63,241 nucleotides of DNA from Butyriboletus loyo. Its lineage: Eukaryota; Basidiomycota; Agaricomycetes; Boletales; Boletaceae. A program made the translations under genes and the position numbers. The notes beneath the pieces are model-generated. The model did no database searches, was not told the origin of the DNA, and was given only the letters and a program-made list of their open reading frames with translations. The stretch spans positions 1-63,241 of the forward strand of contig JBBPSI010000146.1 of NCBI GenBank assembly GCA_038093515.1, read 5' to 3'. Below, in pieces: positions 11,995 to 24,135 of this stretch. Every line of letters begins with the position of its first letter. The stretch's first letter is position 1.

Positions 11995-12294
11995 GATATA
12001 CGCCAGTTTCGCGGTATATCGAGCGGTTCTGTTGTGCAGTGTTGGTTATAGTCGGTTATGAGTGAGAACTGAATCCATTCCCCGCCCATCACAACTTGAT
12101 TATGTCAGCACTCAAGTAGTCCTTGTTTGGCCTGGGCGCGAGGTCGCACAGCAAACCGACTCCGACCTGCAGTGACACGGAAGCCCAACGTCGCCCGGCC
12201 TTGCGAACACAAAGAACGTCGTTGCACTGTTGACACTTGTTTCGATTCAAAGCTCGCACGTGGCCGTGATTCCAAAATTTGGAAGCAGCTCACG

Positions 12295-12595
12295 ATGTCC
12301 GACGAAGTCATCGGTACATGTTGCGCCATCGCAATCACCGCTTGTCTCGACGTGATCGCTGGCATATGCATCGACTTCACATCCACCCGTGAGTACCAAA
12401 CTTCAATGCGTTATCGATGGACTAGACTGGGGGGCGTTGCAAGGGCGTTCGTGTACGGAGACGCTGTGTCGCTGTTCCTGTCTAGGATGTCATAAACATG
12501 TCCCAATAGACGACTTGCGAGAGGAACGAGACCCGCTTCTTTCGAACACCCGACAACAACAACCTTCATCGCATCCTCCCATGCGCAGCCCATAG
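12295..12595 (+). CDS. Small Cys-rich membrane protein, 59 residues
   Basis: Exon 1 (12295-12388) encodes MSDEVIGTCCAIAITACL followed by DVIAGICIDFTST. A GTGAGT donor follows, and the acceptor CAATAG precedes exon 2 (12510-12595), which encodes a hydrophilic tail with ERDPLL and ends at TAG 12593-12595. Exon lengths 94 and 86 nt give an exact open frame. The first 30 residues form one hydrophobic helix with five cysteines, suggesting a tail-exposed single-pass or palmitoylated membrane peptide. Similar small proteins with an acidic dileucine-type ERDPLL tail occur in Agaricomycetes, but no function is known to me. Confidence 0.5.
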
Positions 12596-13208
12596 CCTGA
12601 GCCGATCTCGCTCGTCATTTGGTGCGTCCCACACACTGCCCCCTGCCTTTGTGTGGGACTCACGACACTCTATAGATCAACAGTCCACAGATCGTTTCGA
12701 TTTTGTTGTGCTCACACTTGTTTTGGTACGCAACGTATGGCAATCTATTCATCTGCCTATCCCAGAGAGATCAGCCATGCCCATGCCCTGGCGATCCAGC
12801 GGATAGGGAAACCTGAGCGTCGAGTTCCATGTATCGACTCCGGGAACCTGGACGCATAGAGTAACACTGACCCATATCTCTTGATGCTACTACGTCATGT
12901 CCGTCCGTCAGTTACCTGTGTAGCCGAGTATGGAGGTGAGCCGAGCTGGCCAAAGTGGGTAAACAAGAACACAAGTATTCCCAATATTCACGCGCGAGCA
13001 CGAAACAGATCTACACCTCACACCTAAGCACAAACCCAAAACATCACAGCGTACCCAAAGCAAAACAAATGCCTTTTCCTCCACCCTCAAACCCCAGACA
13101 ACGTAACATCAAGATAACCGGGCCAGCTCCCGAAAAGGAGTAAATAATAATCAGTCTATGTGGTATCGAGAATCATTCATCACACAGCGCGGTATCCTCG
13201 TGTCGCAT
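12596..13208. other. Intergenic, nothing recognised
   Basis: This is the 3' flank of the small membrane protein gene and of copper radical oxidase copy A, which run convergently. No coding or RNA feature is seen. Confidence 0.5.
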
Positions 13209-15571
13209 TCAAACACCAGGCAGCGTAAAATCAGGGAAATTCGGCCAATTCCCAAGCCCAGCGGGGTCGCCCCCAATCCGAACCCATGCCGAGTGCGACG
13301 GCGTCGGTCCATCCAGCACAAACAACTGATGCCAACCTGGCGGACACACGTACCGGTTGGGCGGCGCAGTGATCGTACACGTCGTCCCAGAGCAAGAAAA
13401 CGCTGGGAACAGGATACGTCCCCCACTCATCACATTCCCGTGCGTACTCGACGAAGCTGCGTAGCATCCGTCCGTCAGAAATCGTCGGTATCTCACACAG
13501 GCCGCACAATGAAGGACACACCTGCGATGAGAGAGATACGCATCGTGCTAGTCGTTCCTTGGAAAAGTGTCACACCGATTGTGTATTGTCCGCCGAGTGC
13601 CCAATCCGTCTCCGTAATTGTAAACGTTGGCTGCTTGAATCCCTGGTTCAGATACGGAGGGATGTAGACCTCGACCCGCATCTCCTCTGGATACACATAC
13701 GACCCATTGGGGTAGTACGTCTCCGGATCCGAGCCTGAAACCAACACGCGACCGTCAGGGAGAAGCGTCGCCTCAGAGTGATACAGCCGTGCGACGATCG
13801 TGTTGCCAAGGATCGAGATCCGTTGATTGACGGGCTTCGTTGGATCGTACAGCAACGCATTGAGGTTAGGGTCGTTCCCCAGTCCAAATCCGGCGAACCC
13901 TTGCTGACCGCCGTTCATGATCATGTACGTCCTGTAAACAATTTCAGATATTGATATTGTGACCCTCGCGCCACGCGCGTCTTGGGCGTCAACGCTGACT
14001 TACCCGTCCGGAAGTGTGACCATACATGGCATCACTCTCTTCGATGGCTACACACAGATCGACAATCCATATCAGGCCAAACGTGCTCGTAGCGTAATGG
14101 GCGTGCACGTACCATTCTCTCGATCGTCCATGTTGGATTTGCGGCCTCGGGTATCGTGGAAACGCAGTTGTCGAGCGCGACACCACCCCCAGGTGTTGAC
14201 CCACCACAAACGAGAATCTCGATCGGACTTGTATACGGGGCGTACTGCGGGAGAAGCACCGCCGTTCCTTGCATCGGATACGTGCGACCCCCGAGGAAGT
14301 TGTTCACCGCACCCGGCATGTTGGGTAGCACCGTGACGGTAGCAAACGTCACGGGATCTAGTATCCGGGCTTCGTTGTAGTATCCTGATCTGAGTTTCAG
14401 TACAGACGTGTTGACCGCGTTACAGGGGTCCTCACCGATGAAGAAGCGTCCGCTCGGAAGCACGATCAAGAATGGGTACAGGTTGTTTGGGTCCGTGCGT
14501 TGCAAGTAGTCGAGCGTCATCACCGTGTCACCGCCTGCAGGTTTGGGAAGAATCTCCAGACTCGGTTGGGGTGGACCGTTACTGCCAGTCTCTCCACCCA
14601 CGACGAGGATGCTTCCATTGGGCATCATCATCGCCGTCGGGTACCATCGCCCACGCTGCAATAGTCGTGTAAACCTCCAACAGGGTCCAGGCTAGACTGC
14701 GAACAGACCTGAAGCGACAATTCGTTGACGTTCTCCTCCCAATCATGCGTCCCGTTCACGCCCGGGCTTCCATCCGGGTAGTACAGCCTGACACCATACG
14801 TCGAGGTGAGCGACCACCCACCGACGTTGATCTGCCGCGCGCCTTTATCCGGGAGGATGATACTCCCTGAACAAAAGACGTCCGACTTGAGATGCATCTC
14901 GCGCCACGCCAACAAGTAGTTGTCCACCAAGCTGATGTCCAACTCATATGCACCCGTCGAGTTGGTGAATTCGGACGTTCCCCACTTTTCTAGAAAAGTG
15001 ACCTTGTTATTGATGCCTACGGTGGCGATCAACGGAACGACAAGTCCGCCAATGAGGAGCTGGTGACCATGGTGATGAATATCAGCTACCGAAGGAGTTG
15101 TTTCGGACTTGCCTCGTAATACCCGGTATTCCCCGGTGTGTTCCAGACATTCAGCGGGGTCCCGGACCAGTAGTAAGTGGTTAACCTGTTTGGGCCTCCA
15201 CACAGATGAATGGGGTCTCCAGAACAAGCCATATTGCACTCTGAATCGGAGACAGTAGTCCCACCGTTGGCAGCAACATCGGTAACGTCACCGCAGACTA
15301 ATGGATCAAGCATTTAACACAAACGTACACCAGGATGATGAAGAGAACGAAGACGCACAGCATTGTTCTCCATACTCCAATCCAGCAGCAGGGTATCCGT
15401 ATGCAGCGCACTGGGTGAGACAAGCGTCGACGGTGTTGTTCGTCGTCCAGTCCATCTCGTACGGGAACAATCTAATTCCGGTTGTCGGCTCACTATTCAA
15501 CAAAACAATTGAGAAGATGGCGATTTCAATAGAGTATGACCACCTACGTGAGACATCCATGGTATGTCCAC
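13208..15571. repeat. Near-identical duplicated block, copy A
   Basis: This block matches 18673-21029 almost base for base, introns included. Differences I could see are about a dozen: single-base changes, one 6-nt indel in an intron near 13945, and one 1-nt indel near 14431. Homology begins right at the stop codon of the oxidase gene and ends inside the fourth WSC exon region. On both sides the flanks are clearly different. Confidence 0.9.
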
Positions 15572-17079
15572 GCTCCGGGAAGACTTGTGGTTTGAATCGT
15601 AGGAACAGGGAGCGCAGTGACGGTCCCCGTCGAGGTGTAGACCGAGAGACGGTTGGGGCCACCACACGTCTCCCTAACTCGGTCGTTAGCCAGCGGACGG
15701 AGAGTAACAGTCCATGCTTACGTTACGTTTCCCCCGCAAGCCATATTACAATCGTTGTTGGGTGCCCCGACAGCCCCGTTCACCAAATTGTCGCCACAGA
15801 CTGGGAATGTGGAAAAAGTCACACATCAGCCGCCCGGCGACTCAGCGACGACGAGAACGAAAAGATGTTCGACGGTAATGATGTCACTCACAGCATTGCG
15901 TGCTATACTCAATCCCGGCGAGCGTGAAATTGAGCGAACTGCAGTGAGCAACGCAGCTCTCGACCGTCGTGGCACTATTATCGTATTCGTTTCCGAGTAC
16001 CCGTCCGTTGGCGTTGTCCACGTAGCACCCCCCGAATGTCCATGTTGCCGGCGTACCTGTCCCACCCCCAGTGGAAGTGGATCCTCCTGCCGTATGGTTG
16101 TACAAGTTGAGACGGTTCGGACCTCCACAGTATTCGGAAGTATTTCCGGCACACGTCATGTCGCAATCCGTCAGGGGTGTTTGTGCAGACCCACCGTGGA
16201 GAGTCGAATCACAAACTGATGTGCTGCGGGGTCAAATGTGAATGACTAGATCGAACAGCGACAACACTGACAGCACTGAGTCGAGTACTCCACGCCCGCC
16301 AATGTGTAGCCAGCATTTTGACACGCGATCGTGCAGCTTTCCACCGTGACACTACCTGGGGCAGCGATATACGACAATGCGCGATTGCCAACCGAATCAC
16401 TGGAAAAAAAATATTATGAGGATCAACACCTTGAGGGACAACATCAACAACGCGCCTGTAACATCCGAGCGACGTCCAGTTGCCGACGCTTTGTACAGTG
16501 ATGGGGGGCTGGGGTGGCTGTGCACCACTCCAATAAACGTTCAGTCGATCACCTGCGCCACAGTATTCCGCAGGATTGCCACTGCAAGGCATATGGCAGT
16601 CCGACGCGCTCGCGTTCGTAGCACCAGCAGCGAACGAATTACCACAATCTGCCACGTGGGATTAAAACCAACGCGTTCATAGAAGAGATGGATGAGCTCA
16701 CAGCATTCATCGGCGTATTCCATGCCAGCATAAATGTATGAGTTGCTTCCTGTCGAGCAAAAGTTGATGCACGACTCGACGGTCATACCGGTTGCGTTAG
16801 CGTACGAGGCAGATGAGAACGTGCGGCTGTTCACGTTGTCACTGTCCAAAAACATGCCAGTGGTGAGCGACCTTCAACAGAAGCACTGGGTTACTTACGT
16901 CCAACACCCGTATGCCGTCCAGCCAGTTGGAAGGGCACGGCGATGAACATGGTGACGTGCGGACGGCAGGAATGCCCAAGTCTAAGAATCACTATGAGAC
17001 GTGTAGGGTCGAACGACAGAGAAGAGCCCACTTGAAATATCAAAGCCGAAAACAGTGCGAAAAGGCCAAAGGCAGCCAT
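13209..17079 (-). CDS. Copper radical oxidase, glyoxal oxidase-like, with four N-terminal WSC domains (copy A)
   Basis: A secreted H2O2-producing enzyme of the AA5_1 type. Exon 1 (17079-17032) encodes a hydrophobic signal segment ([16 protein letters not shown]). Four WSC domains follow, each with GC(Y/W), VESC, ECYC- or QCFC-type, DC-MxC and YCGGPNRL signatures, near 16900-16540, 16500-16090, 16050-15630 and 15600-15160. The catalytic part keeps all radical-copper residues of the family: the thioether Cys in FCSGS, its Tyr partner in GRWYPTA, the Tyr-His pair in ARLYHSE, and the last His in [12 protein letters not shown], with a C-terminal domain ending DFTLPGV (stop 13209-13211). Most introns are canonical and interrupt the WSC domains at the same Cys codon. 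The join inside WSC2 (near 16450) works in frame only with a GC-AG intron. Role: extracellular peroxide supply for peroxidases and binding to polysaccharide through the WSC domains. Confidence 0.88.
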
Positions 17080-17120
17080 GTTAAACGGCTTGTGCTTTCC
17101 CTCGATGCTGCTGAAGGGGT

Positions 17121-17130
17121 ACTTTATATG
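17121..17130 (-). promoter_or_regulatory. TATA box of oxidase copy A
   Basis: CATATAAAGT on the minus strand lies about 45 nt upstream of the start codon at 17079. This fits a strongly inducible secreted-enzyme gene. Copy B has only a weaker T-rich match at its corresponding distance. Confidence 0.5.
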
Positions 17131-18672
17131 TTATACGAGCGCTAGGTTCAACGCCGCTATCATATCCGCCATGGGTTCTTGAAAAAAAACGAAACAGGCA
17201 CTTTCTCAAGAAACCCGGGGTGATGCCAGGGAAACTACCAATGAGAACAACCAGAAGCATCTGAGTGACAAGAATTTGATGAAATGATTTCGCCAAGCTT
17301 GGGTGACAATGTCTACTTGTCGCCCAGACCGAACAAATTAAACAACATAGGTACTGTGTCAAGGAACCGTATCCCCGTGAGCTCAAAGTGGGACACGATT
17401 AATGAAAGACCAGGGACATCAAAACACCCACCGCTTGTGGCGATATCAGTTGCTTACATGCGTTCGTACCGTGATGATAGGCAATAACTAGTAAGGGTGC
17501 CGGATATGTTGGTATCGAAACGACTGAACAAGATTCAGGATTCCGAGAGATCGCAGGCTCCCTTTGAGAATGGTGTTATGGAGTGCTGAGTGCGCTGTAT
17601 TCGGTGTGCGGACACTGGCGACCCCCACCATGAAGTCGAGAGCAAAACAAACCAGGAAAGATGTATTATTAAAAATTTTCCATGCCCCTGATAGAAAATG
17701 AAAGTACATAGTGAAACGGCAGAAATTTATCATCGGCGGACGATGGAAGTGATGCCAAGGACTTCAACGACTGGCGGCCTGGGTTGTGTGAAGAGAGATG
17801 CTAGAGCGAAGCAAGTCTTGATACACGCGGGCTGATCACCCCTCGGCGTCTAAAGCAACCGAGTGAGCAGATGAGTCGACGGAACGTTGGCCTGCCAGCC
17901 CACGAGGTTACCAAGTGCTACTACACACCGTGCTGAGTCGAGTGACGACGACAAGTCACCAGAATGCGCTGGTTTCCGTAGCGTTTCGACTGGTGAGACT
18001 TGGTCAGTGACTGCCGTTGGCATCCAAAAGAAGAAAAGAACCAAGCTACACCAGTGTATACGGTCGTGATGCGTTCATAACCCAGGAGTCGATGGTGATA
18101 AATTGCCTCACGTAAACAACTAAAGAGCCAGTGCCCTGAGCATGCGGGGTGAGGAGACAGTCACGCCGTTCCAGCGCCGAAGTCCGGATCGCTGCGTTGA
18201 AATTGAAGACATGATTCCGAATTCTCGGATTGCCGCCTTATAGTATGAGTGTCTAGACTCTAATCACACTGATGCATATAGACATGTCATTGGTGAAGTA
18301 CTTACTTGACGACGACGAACAATAATGAAACTTCGTTACCGCTTTCGCTGGCTTCGAAGCTTCGATTGTTTTTCTTACTTTCACAACAACGCTCGTCGTG
18401 CGGACCAGAAACCAGATTCGGTTCAGTTTTCCAGAACAGCGGTGACCAGTACCTAAACACTAAATACGGTGCTCGTCTTTGCTACTAGTTTTTTTATATA
18501 CACGAATGCCACGGCGAGAGTTTCCCCCGCCGGTTTGCTGGCCTCGAAGGCCATTTTGGTGAGAGTATGAGAGAAAAGGAACGTCGCAAAAAGTCCGAAA
18601 TGAGCGAACAATGAAAAATGAATGTGCATGGGGCACCAAGCCAGGTATCGTTCGTACCACGGTCGCGTCCCG
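17131..18672. other. Spacer between the two oxidase genes, no gene seen
   Basis: About 1.5 kb contains the promoter region of copy A and the 3' flank of copy B. It is not similar to the 3' flank of copy A, so the duplication does not extend into it. No coding signal is seen. Confidence 0.5.
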
Positions 18673-21029
18673 TTCAAACACCAGGTAACGTAAAATCAGA
18701 AAAATTCGGCCAATTCCCAAGCCCAGCGGGGTCGCCCCCAATCCGAACCCATGCCGAGTGCGACGGCGTCGGTCCATCCAGCACAAACAACTGATGCCAA
18801 CCTGGCGGACACACGTACCGGTTGGGCGGCGCAGTGATCGTACACGTCGTCCCAGAGCAAGAAAACGCTGGGAACAGGATACGTCCCCCACTCATCACAT
18901 TCCCGTGCGTACTCGACGAAGCTGCGTAGCATCCGTCCGTCAGAAATCGTCGGTATCTCACACAGGCCGCACAATGAAGGACACACCTGCGATGAGAGAG
19001 ATACGCATCGTGCTAGTCGTTCCTTGGAAAAGTGTCACACCGATTGTGTATTGTCCGCCGAGTGCCCAATCCGTCTCCGTAATTGTAAACGTTGGCTGCT
19101 TGAATCCCTGGTTCAGATACGGAGGGATGTAGACCTCGACCCGCATCTCCTCTGGATACACATACGACCCGTTGGGGTAGTACGTCTCCGGATCCGAGCC
19201 TGAAACCAACACGCGACCGTCAGGGAGAAGCGTCGCCTCAGAGTGATACAGCCGTGCGACGATCGTGTTGCCAAGGATCGAGATCCGTTGATTGACGGGC
19301 TTCGTTGGATCGTACAGCAACGCATTGAGGTTAGGGTCGTTCCCCAGTCCAAATCCGGCGAACCCTTGCTGACCGCCGTTCATGATCATGTACGTCCTGT
19401 AAACAATTTCAGATATTGTTACCCTCGCACCACACGCGTCTTGGGCGTCAACGCTGACTTACCCGTCCGGAAGTGTAACCATACATGGCATCACTCTCTT
19501 CGATGGCTACACACAGATCGACAATCCATATCAGGCCAAACGTGCTCGTAGCGTAATGGGCGTGCACGTACCATTCTCTCGATCGTCCATGTTGGATTTG
19601 CGGCCTCGGGTATCGTGGAAACGCAGTTGTCGAGCGCGACACCACCCCCAGGTGTTGACCCACCACAAACGAGAATCTCGATCGGACTTGTATACGGGGC
19701 GTACTGCGGGAGAAGCACCGCCGTTCCTTGCATCGGATACGTGCGACCCCCGAGGAAGTTGTTCACCGCACCCGGCATGTTGGGTAGCACCGTGACGGTA
19801 GCAAACGTCACGGGATCTAGTATCCGGGCTTCGTTGTAGTATCCTGATCTGAGTTTCAGTACAGACGTGTTGACCGCGTTACAGGGGTCTCACCGATGAA
19901 GAAGCGTCCGCTCGGAAGCACGATCAAGAATGGGTACAGGTTGTTTGGGTCCGTGCGTTGCAAGTAGTCGAGCGTCATCACCGTGTCACCGCCTGCAGGT
20001 TTGGGAAGAATCTCCAGACTCGGTTGGGGTGGACCGTTACTGCCAGTCTCTCCACCCACGACGAGGATGCTTCCATTGGGCATCATCATCGCCGTCGGGT
20101 ACCATCGCCCACGCTGCAATAGTCGTGTAAACCTCCAACAGGGTCCAGGCTAGACTGCGAACAGACCTGAAGCGACAATTCGTTGACGTTCTCCTCCCAA
20201 TCATGCGTCCCGTTCACGCCCGGGCTTCCATCCGGGTAGTACAGCCTGACACCATACGTCGAGGTGAGCGACCACCCACCGACGTTGATCTGCCGCGCGC
20301 CTTTATCCGGGAGGATGATACTCCCTGAACAAAAGACGTCTGTCTTGAGATGCATCTCGCGCCACGCCAACAAGTAGTTGTCCACCAAGCTGATGTCCAA
20401 CTCATATGCACCCGTCGAGTTGGTGAATTCGGACGTTCCCCACTTTTCTAGAAAAGTGACCTTGTTATTGATGCCTACGGTGGCGATCAACGGAACGACA
20501 AGTCCGCCAATGAGGAGCTGGTGACCATGGTGATGAATATCAGCTACCGAAGGAGTTGTTTCGGACTTGCCTCGTAATACCCGGTATTCCCCGGTGTGTT
20601 CCAGACATTCAGCGGGGTCCCGGACCAGTAGTAAGTGGTTAACCTGTTTGGGCCTCCACACAGATGAATGGGGTCTCCAGAACAAGCCATATTGCACTCT
20701 GAATCGGAGACAGTAGTCCCACCGTTGGCAGCAACATCGGTAACGTCACCGCAGACTAATGGATCAAGCATTTAACACAAACGTACACCAGGATGATGAA
20801 GAGAACGAAGACGCACAGCATTGTTCTCCATACTCCAATCCAGCAGCAGGGTATCCGTATGCAGCGCACTGGGTGAGACAAGCGTCGACGGTGTTGTTCG
20901 TCGTCCAGTCCATCTCGTACGGGAACAGTCTAATTCCGGTTGTCGGCTCACTACTCAACAAAACAATTGAGAAGATGGCGATTTCAATAGAGTATGACCA
21001 CCTACGTGAGACATCCATGGTATGTCCAC
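18673..21029. repeat. Near-identical duplicated block, copy B
   Basis: This is the partner of 13208-15571. The offset between the copies changes from 5465 to 5459 and then 5458 because of the two indels, and then stays constant to the end of the block. Confidence 0.9.
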
Positions 21030-21637
21030 GATCCAGGAAGATTCGTATTCTGAATGGTAGGGACAGGGAGCACAGTTGCCTTGCCCGTCGAGGTATAGAC
21101 CGAGAGGCGGTTTGGCCCACCACACGCGTCGCTACGCGTTGTTGGAATGTCAGGAAGACGCAGATGGTGTTTGGTGCATCCTTACGTTGCATCACCGCCA
21201 CATGCCATGTCGCAGTCACTATCAGGAGCCTGGGCGGCTCCATTTATGAGATAATCACCACAGACTGGGAATCCAACTTGATGAGCAACGCGCGAAGAAC
21301 AGGGGTATCCGGCGACGTTACTTACAGCATTGTACACTGTACTCGATCCCTGCGAGTGTGAAACTGCTGGCGCTGCAGTAGGCGATGCAACTTTCGACTG
21401 TCGTCGTGGAGCTGTCAAATTCATTTCCGAGTACGCGTCCGTTGGCGCCGTCCACCCAGCATCCGCTGTATGTCCATGTTCCGGGGAGTCCCGTTGTGAC
21501 AGGAGACACGGCGCGTATGGACAGCGCGAACGCACCAGGCTAAGAGACACGATGAGAAGTGTTGGCATTGACAAAAGCCAAAGGCTCACATAAACTACCA
21601 ACGCTGAGAGCAGCGTGAAAAGACGAAAGGTAGTCAT
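18674..21637 (-). pseudogene. Copper radical oxidase copy B, two WSC domains, frameshifted
   Basis: It starts at 21637 with its own signal segment (MTTFRLFTLLSALVVY) and an intron at the same place as in copy A. Only two WSC domains follow: one at about 21510-21130, diverged from its copy A counterpart, and one at about 21000-20620, nearly identical to WSC4 of copy A. The catalytic exons match copy A until about 19889, where one C of a CC pair is missing (GGGGTCTCACC instead of GGGGTCCTCACC). The reading becomes FFIGETPV and stops soon after. The Tyr-His pair and last His ligand lie beyond the shift, so a product from this allele could not bind copper properly. Everything downstream remains otherwise intact, so the lesion is recent or a sequence error. 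Confidence 0.8.
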
Positions 21638-22633
21638 GCTGAACCCACGCCTGCAAAACCGAGAGAAGAGTGGTTGGACTGAAGAAAAAAAAACATGGGG
21701 TCTAAATAAGTACTTGGATTGAACGTCACCGCGGAAAAGATCGGCCATGGACATTGGGGGGGCCAGATCGATTAGATTTATTCCATTAAGCAGAAGCCGA
21801 AAGGTCCCCTCGTTCGTGGAAATATCGGTGATTGGGTGGCTCTGTATCGGGAGGTGGGTCATAGAGGATGGAAGTGGATGTGCGCTGCCGCAGACGATCG
21901 TCGCGCAACGTAGACCACAGCATGCACTTTGTATTCGTGCTGTATTTGATCTTGGCGAAGTGGGGGGACTCCGGGAGGGGGATAAGCCGCGTTGAGGCGT
22001 CTCTCAAACGCAGCATGACGAAAGGACAAGTACCAGAAACGCTACGTCGGCAGGCGACGCGAAACTTCTTACTTCCCGGATGGCGACAGAGATTAATCCA
22101 TCAGTAGGACCGTGTAACTGAGAATCGGAAGAACGAACGGCCGCCCATATGGTTCTGGGCTGACACTGATGGCGAACGGGAAGGCCAATACCCCCGCAGA
22201 GAGCCGTCCAAGGTGCGCTCGAGCCCGTTTGGGAGGACAGTGAATGACTATCATGGAAGCTAGTGCTAGCTGGACTAGCACTACGCTCGTAACCTTCGCG
22301 GACAGTGATTCCTGGATGACTAAGCGTTGTGCCGGGAAACCTTGTTGTGATTGTACGACGACCACACGACTGAAAGAGCGTTGTTCGAGCTGGGGAGGGA
22401 TTGGGAGTTGTGATGGATGGAATGAGCGCACGGACCGTTATGGACAAGTGTGGCGTGTTGGAGAATGTCGATCCTAAAAAGTGCACGTTCACGCCTCCGA
22501 CTCGCAAATCTACCTGCTCGGTGAGTCAACCTTGTCTGGCCCGCAAACTTTGATTCAAAGTGGCTGATGCTTCTTGTTTTATCTGCACCACTTCCATCAT
22601 GATTCCCATCCTAACTTATTTTTTCATTTACAG
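21638..22633. other. Divergent intergenic region with probable 5' UTR intron of the WOPR gene
   Basis: This region lies between copy B (-) and the WOPR gene (+). A donor GTGAGTCAAC at about 22521 and an acceptor TTTACAG ending at 22633, with CTAAC upstream, outline a likely leader intron directly before the WOPR start codon. Short ATG frames upstream, for example at 22467, could act as upstream ORFs. No other gene is seen. Confidence 0.4.
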
Positions 22634-24135
22634 ATGTCTCCAACCTCTCCTTCAGTCCCCACTCCTTCCCACCAGCCTGCCGCCTCCTGGACAGAGCCCC
22701 CCTGGTCCGGCTGGATAGAGACAACCGGCGATGCCCTCCTCATCCTTGAGGCCGCCCGTCGCGGTCTCATTCCTAGAGTCACCCGCCGTCTCGTCGACTC
22801 GGAACGCAAAATGATCACGTCCGGATCCGTCTTTGTCTTTGACGAGGACGAGAGTGGCATCAAGCGCTGGACCGACGGCTTCTTCTGGAGCCCCTCGCGC
22901 ATCCTGGGCAACTTTCTCCTCTATCGTGAAACAGACAAGCGCGGCGCAGGCCACAGAGGCGTCCGTGCCGATCCCCCAGAGTCCGTCAACGAGCACTCTC
23001 AGTACAACGTGGACGGTGCCCGCCTCGAGGGCCAGTCTCTCAGCCGCCCCAAAGGCGAGTCCGGCTCCCTCAGCCTCGACAGACAGCGTGAGCGTATCCT
23101 CGTCGGCAGTCTCACAAACAGCTACAAGTTCAAATCCGACGGTCTCATGAAAAAGGTCTGTCCTCGTTGCCTCCACCCGCCGCCCAGTTTTCTCACGCCC
23201 TCCCCGCCCAGACCTTCTCCCTCACCATAGCCGGCGTATCACAGCACCTCATCTCATACTACAAAATAGAAGATGTCGAACAGGGTCGTCTTCGTTCCCC
23301 GTCCTCGCTCCCCGAGCTCGCATCCCTCGATATCAGTCCAGAGTATCTCGACAAGACACACTTCCGAAACCCACCAAAGGTGGAAATAGGCGTCGATGGC
23401 ATCCCCCGTTACCGTGGCGAAGCAGACGATATCGATCAATCACCCTCCATGCTCACCGGTCCCCTCTCTTCTGGCCTCCCTCTTCTCACCGATGGCCGTA
23501 TCTCGGACGGCAAGCGTGGTCGTTACAATCCCTATGTCAAGAGGCGGAGGGGCAAAGCCAACCAGTCCGAATCTTCCTCTCCTACCGATCGCCAGGGAAA
23601 TGCCCTCCCTTCGCCCGCCACTCCTACATCCTCCCAGGCTGGGCCACCCCCTACACCACATGGCTATCCAGACCAATCGCCTGTATCGAGCATCCCTCCA
23701 CATCCTCACTATGCGCCTTACCCACTCCCGCCAAGCTATTATGGTCCACCTGGGTATGCAGTCCTACTTCCACCCCCCAGCGTCGGCTCACCTTGCCCCA
23801 GTGTCTCTCCCAACACTCCGCATCCACACCAAGGTTCACCCCCACCCCAACCATACGGATACCCAGGCTACAACAATGCACCTCCCGCTGACCCTCAGCA
23901 ACAGGGTCTTGTGCCTTCTCAGCCACAAGGCTTCTATCCGTACTATCCACCGCCACCGCACCCTCCTTATGGTGGCTACCCCGGAGCATGGCATGGGTAC
24001 CCCGGTTACCCTCCACAAGGACCCCCACCACCGAGTGCGACTGCCCCGTCGTCTGTGACTATCACGGAGCTTCCGGAAAAATCCTCGGAGGCACCTTCCG
24101 CTGAACCCAGTAGCAACTCGACCACCTCTGCATAA
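22634..24135 (+). CDS. WOPR (Gti1/Pac2 family) transcriptional regulator
   Basis: Exons 22634-23155 and 23212-24135 give 481 residues. The N-terminal WOPR half contains GDALLILEAARRGLIPRVTR, SGSVFVFDEDE and the DNA-contacting KRWTDGFFWSPSR block. The second half resumes after the intron as KKTFSLTIAGVSQHLISYYK. A central basic patch (YNPYVKRRRGK) may be a nuclear signal. The last 150 residues are Pro/Tyr/Gly-rich low complexity, suited to transactivation or phase separation. Relatives (Wor1, Ryp1, Gti1, Pac2) control morphological switching, sporulation or nutrient-induced programmes. The insert between the two WOPR halves carries Arg/Ser-rich sequence. The ATG lies directly after a canonical acceptor, so a leader intron is likely. 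Confidence 0.9.

Noticed and set aside
13208..21029. Assembly artefact duplicating one oxidase gene
   Set aside because: The flanks, the signal peptides and the upstream WSC exons differ clearly, so there are two real loci. Only the frameshift itself could be an error.
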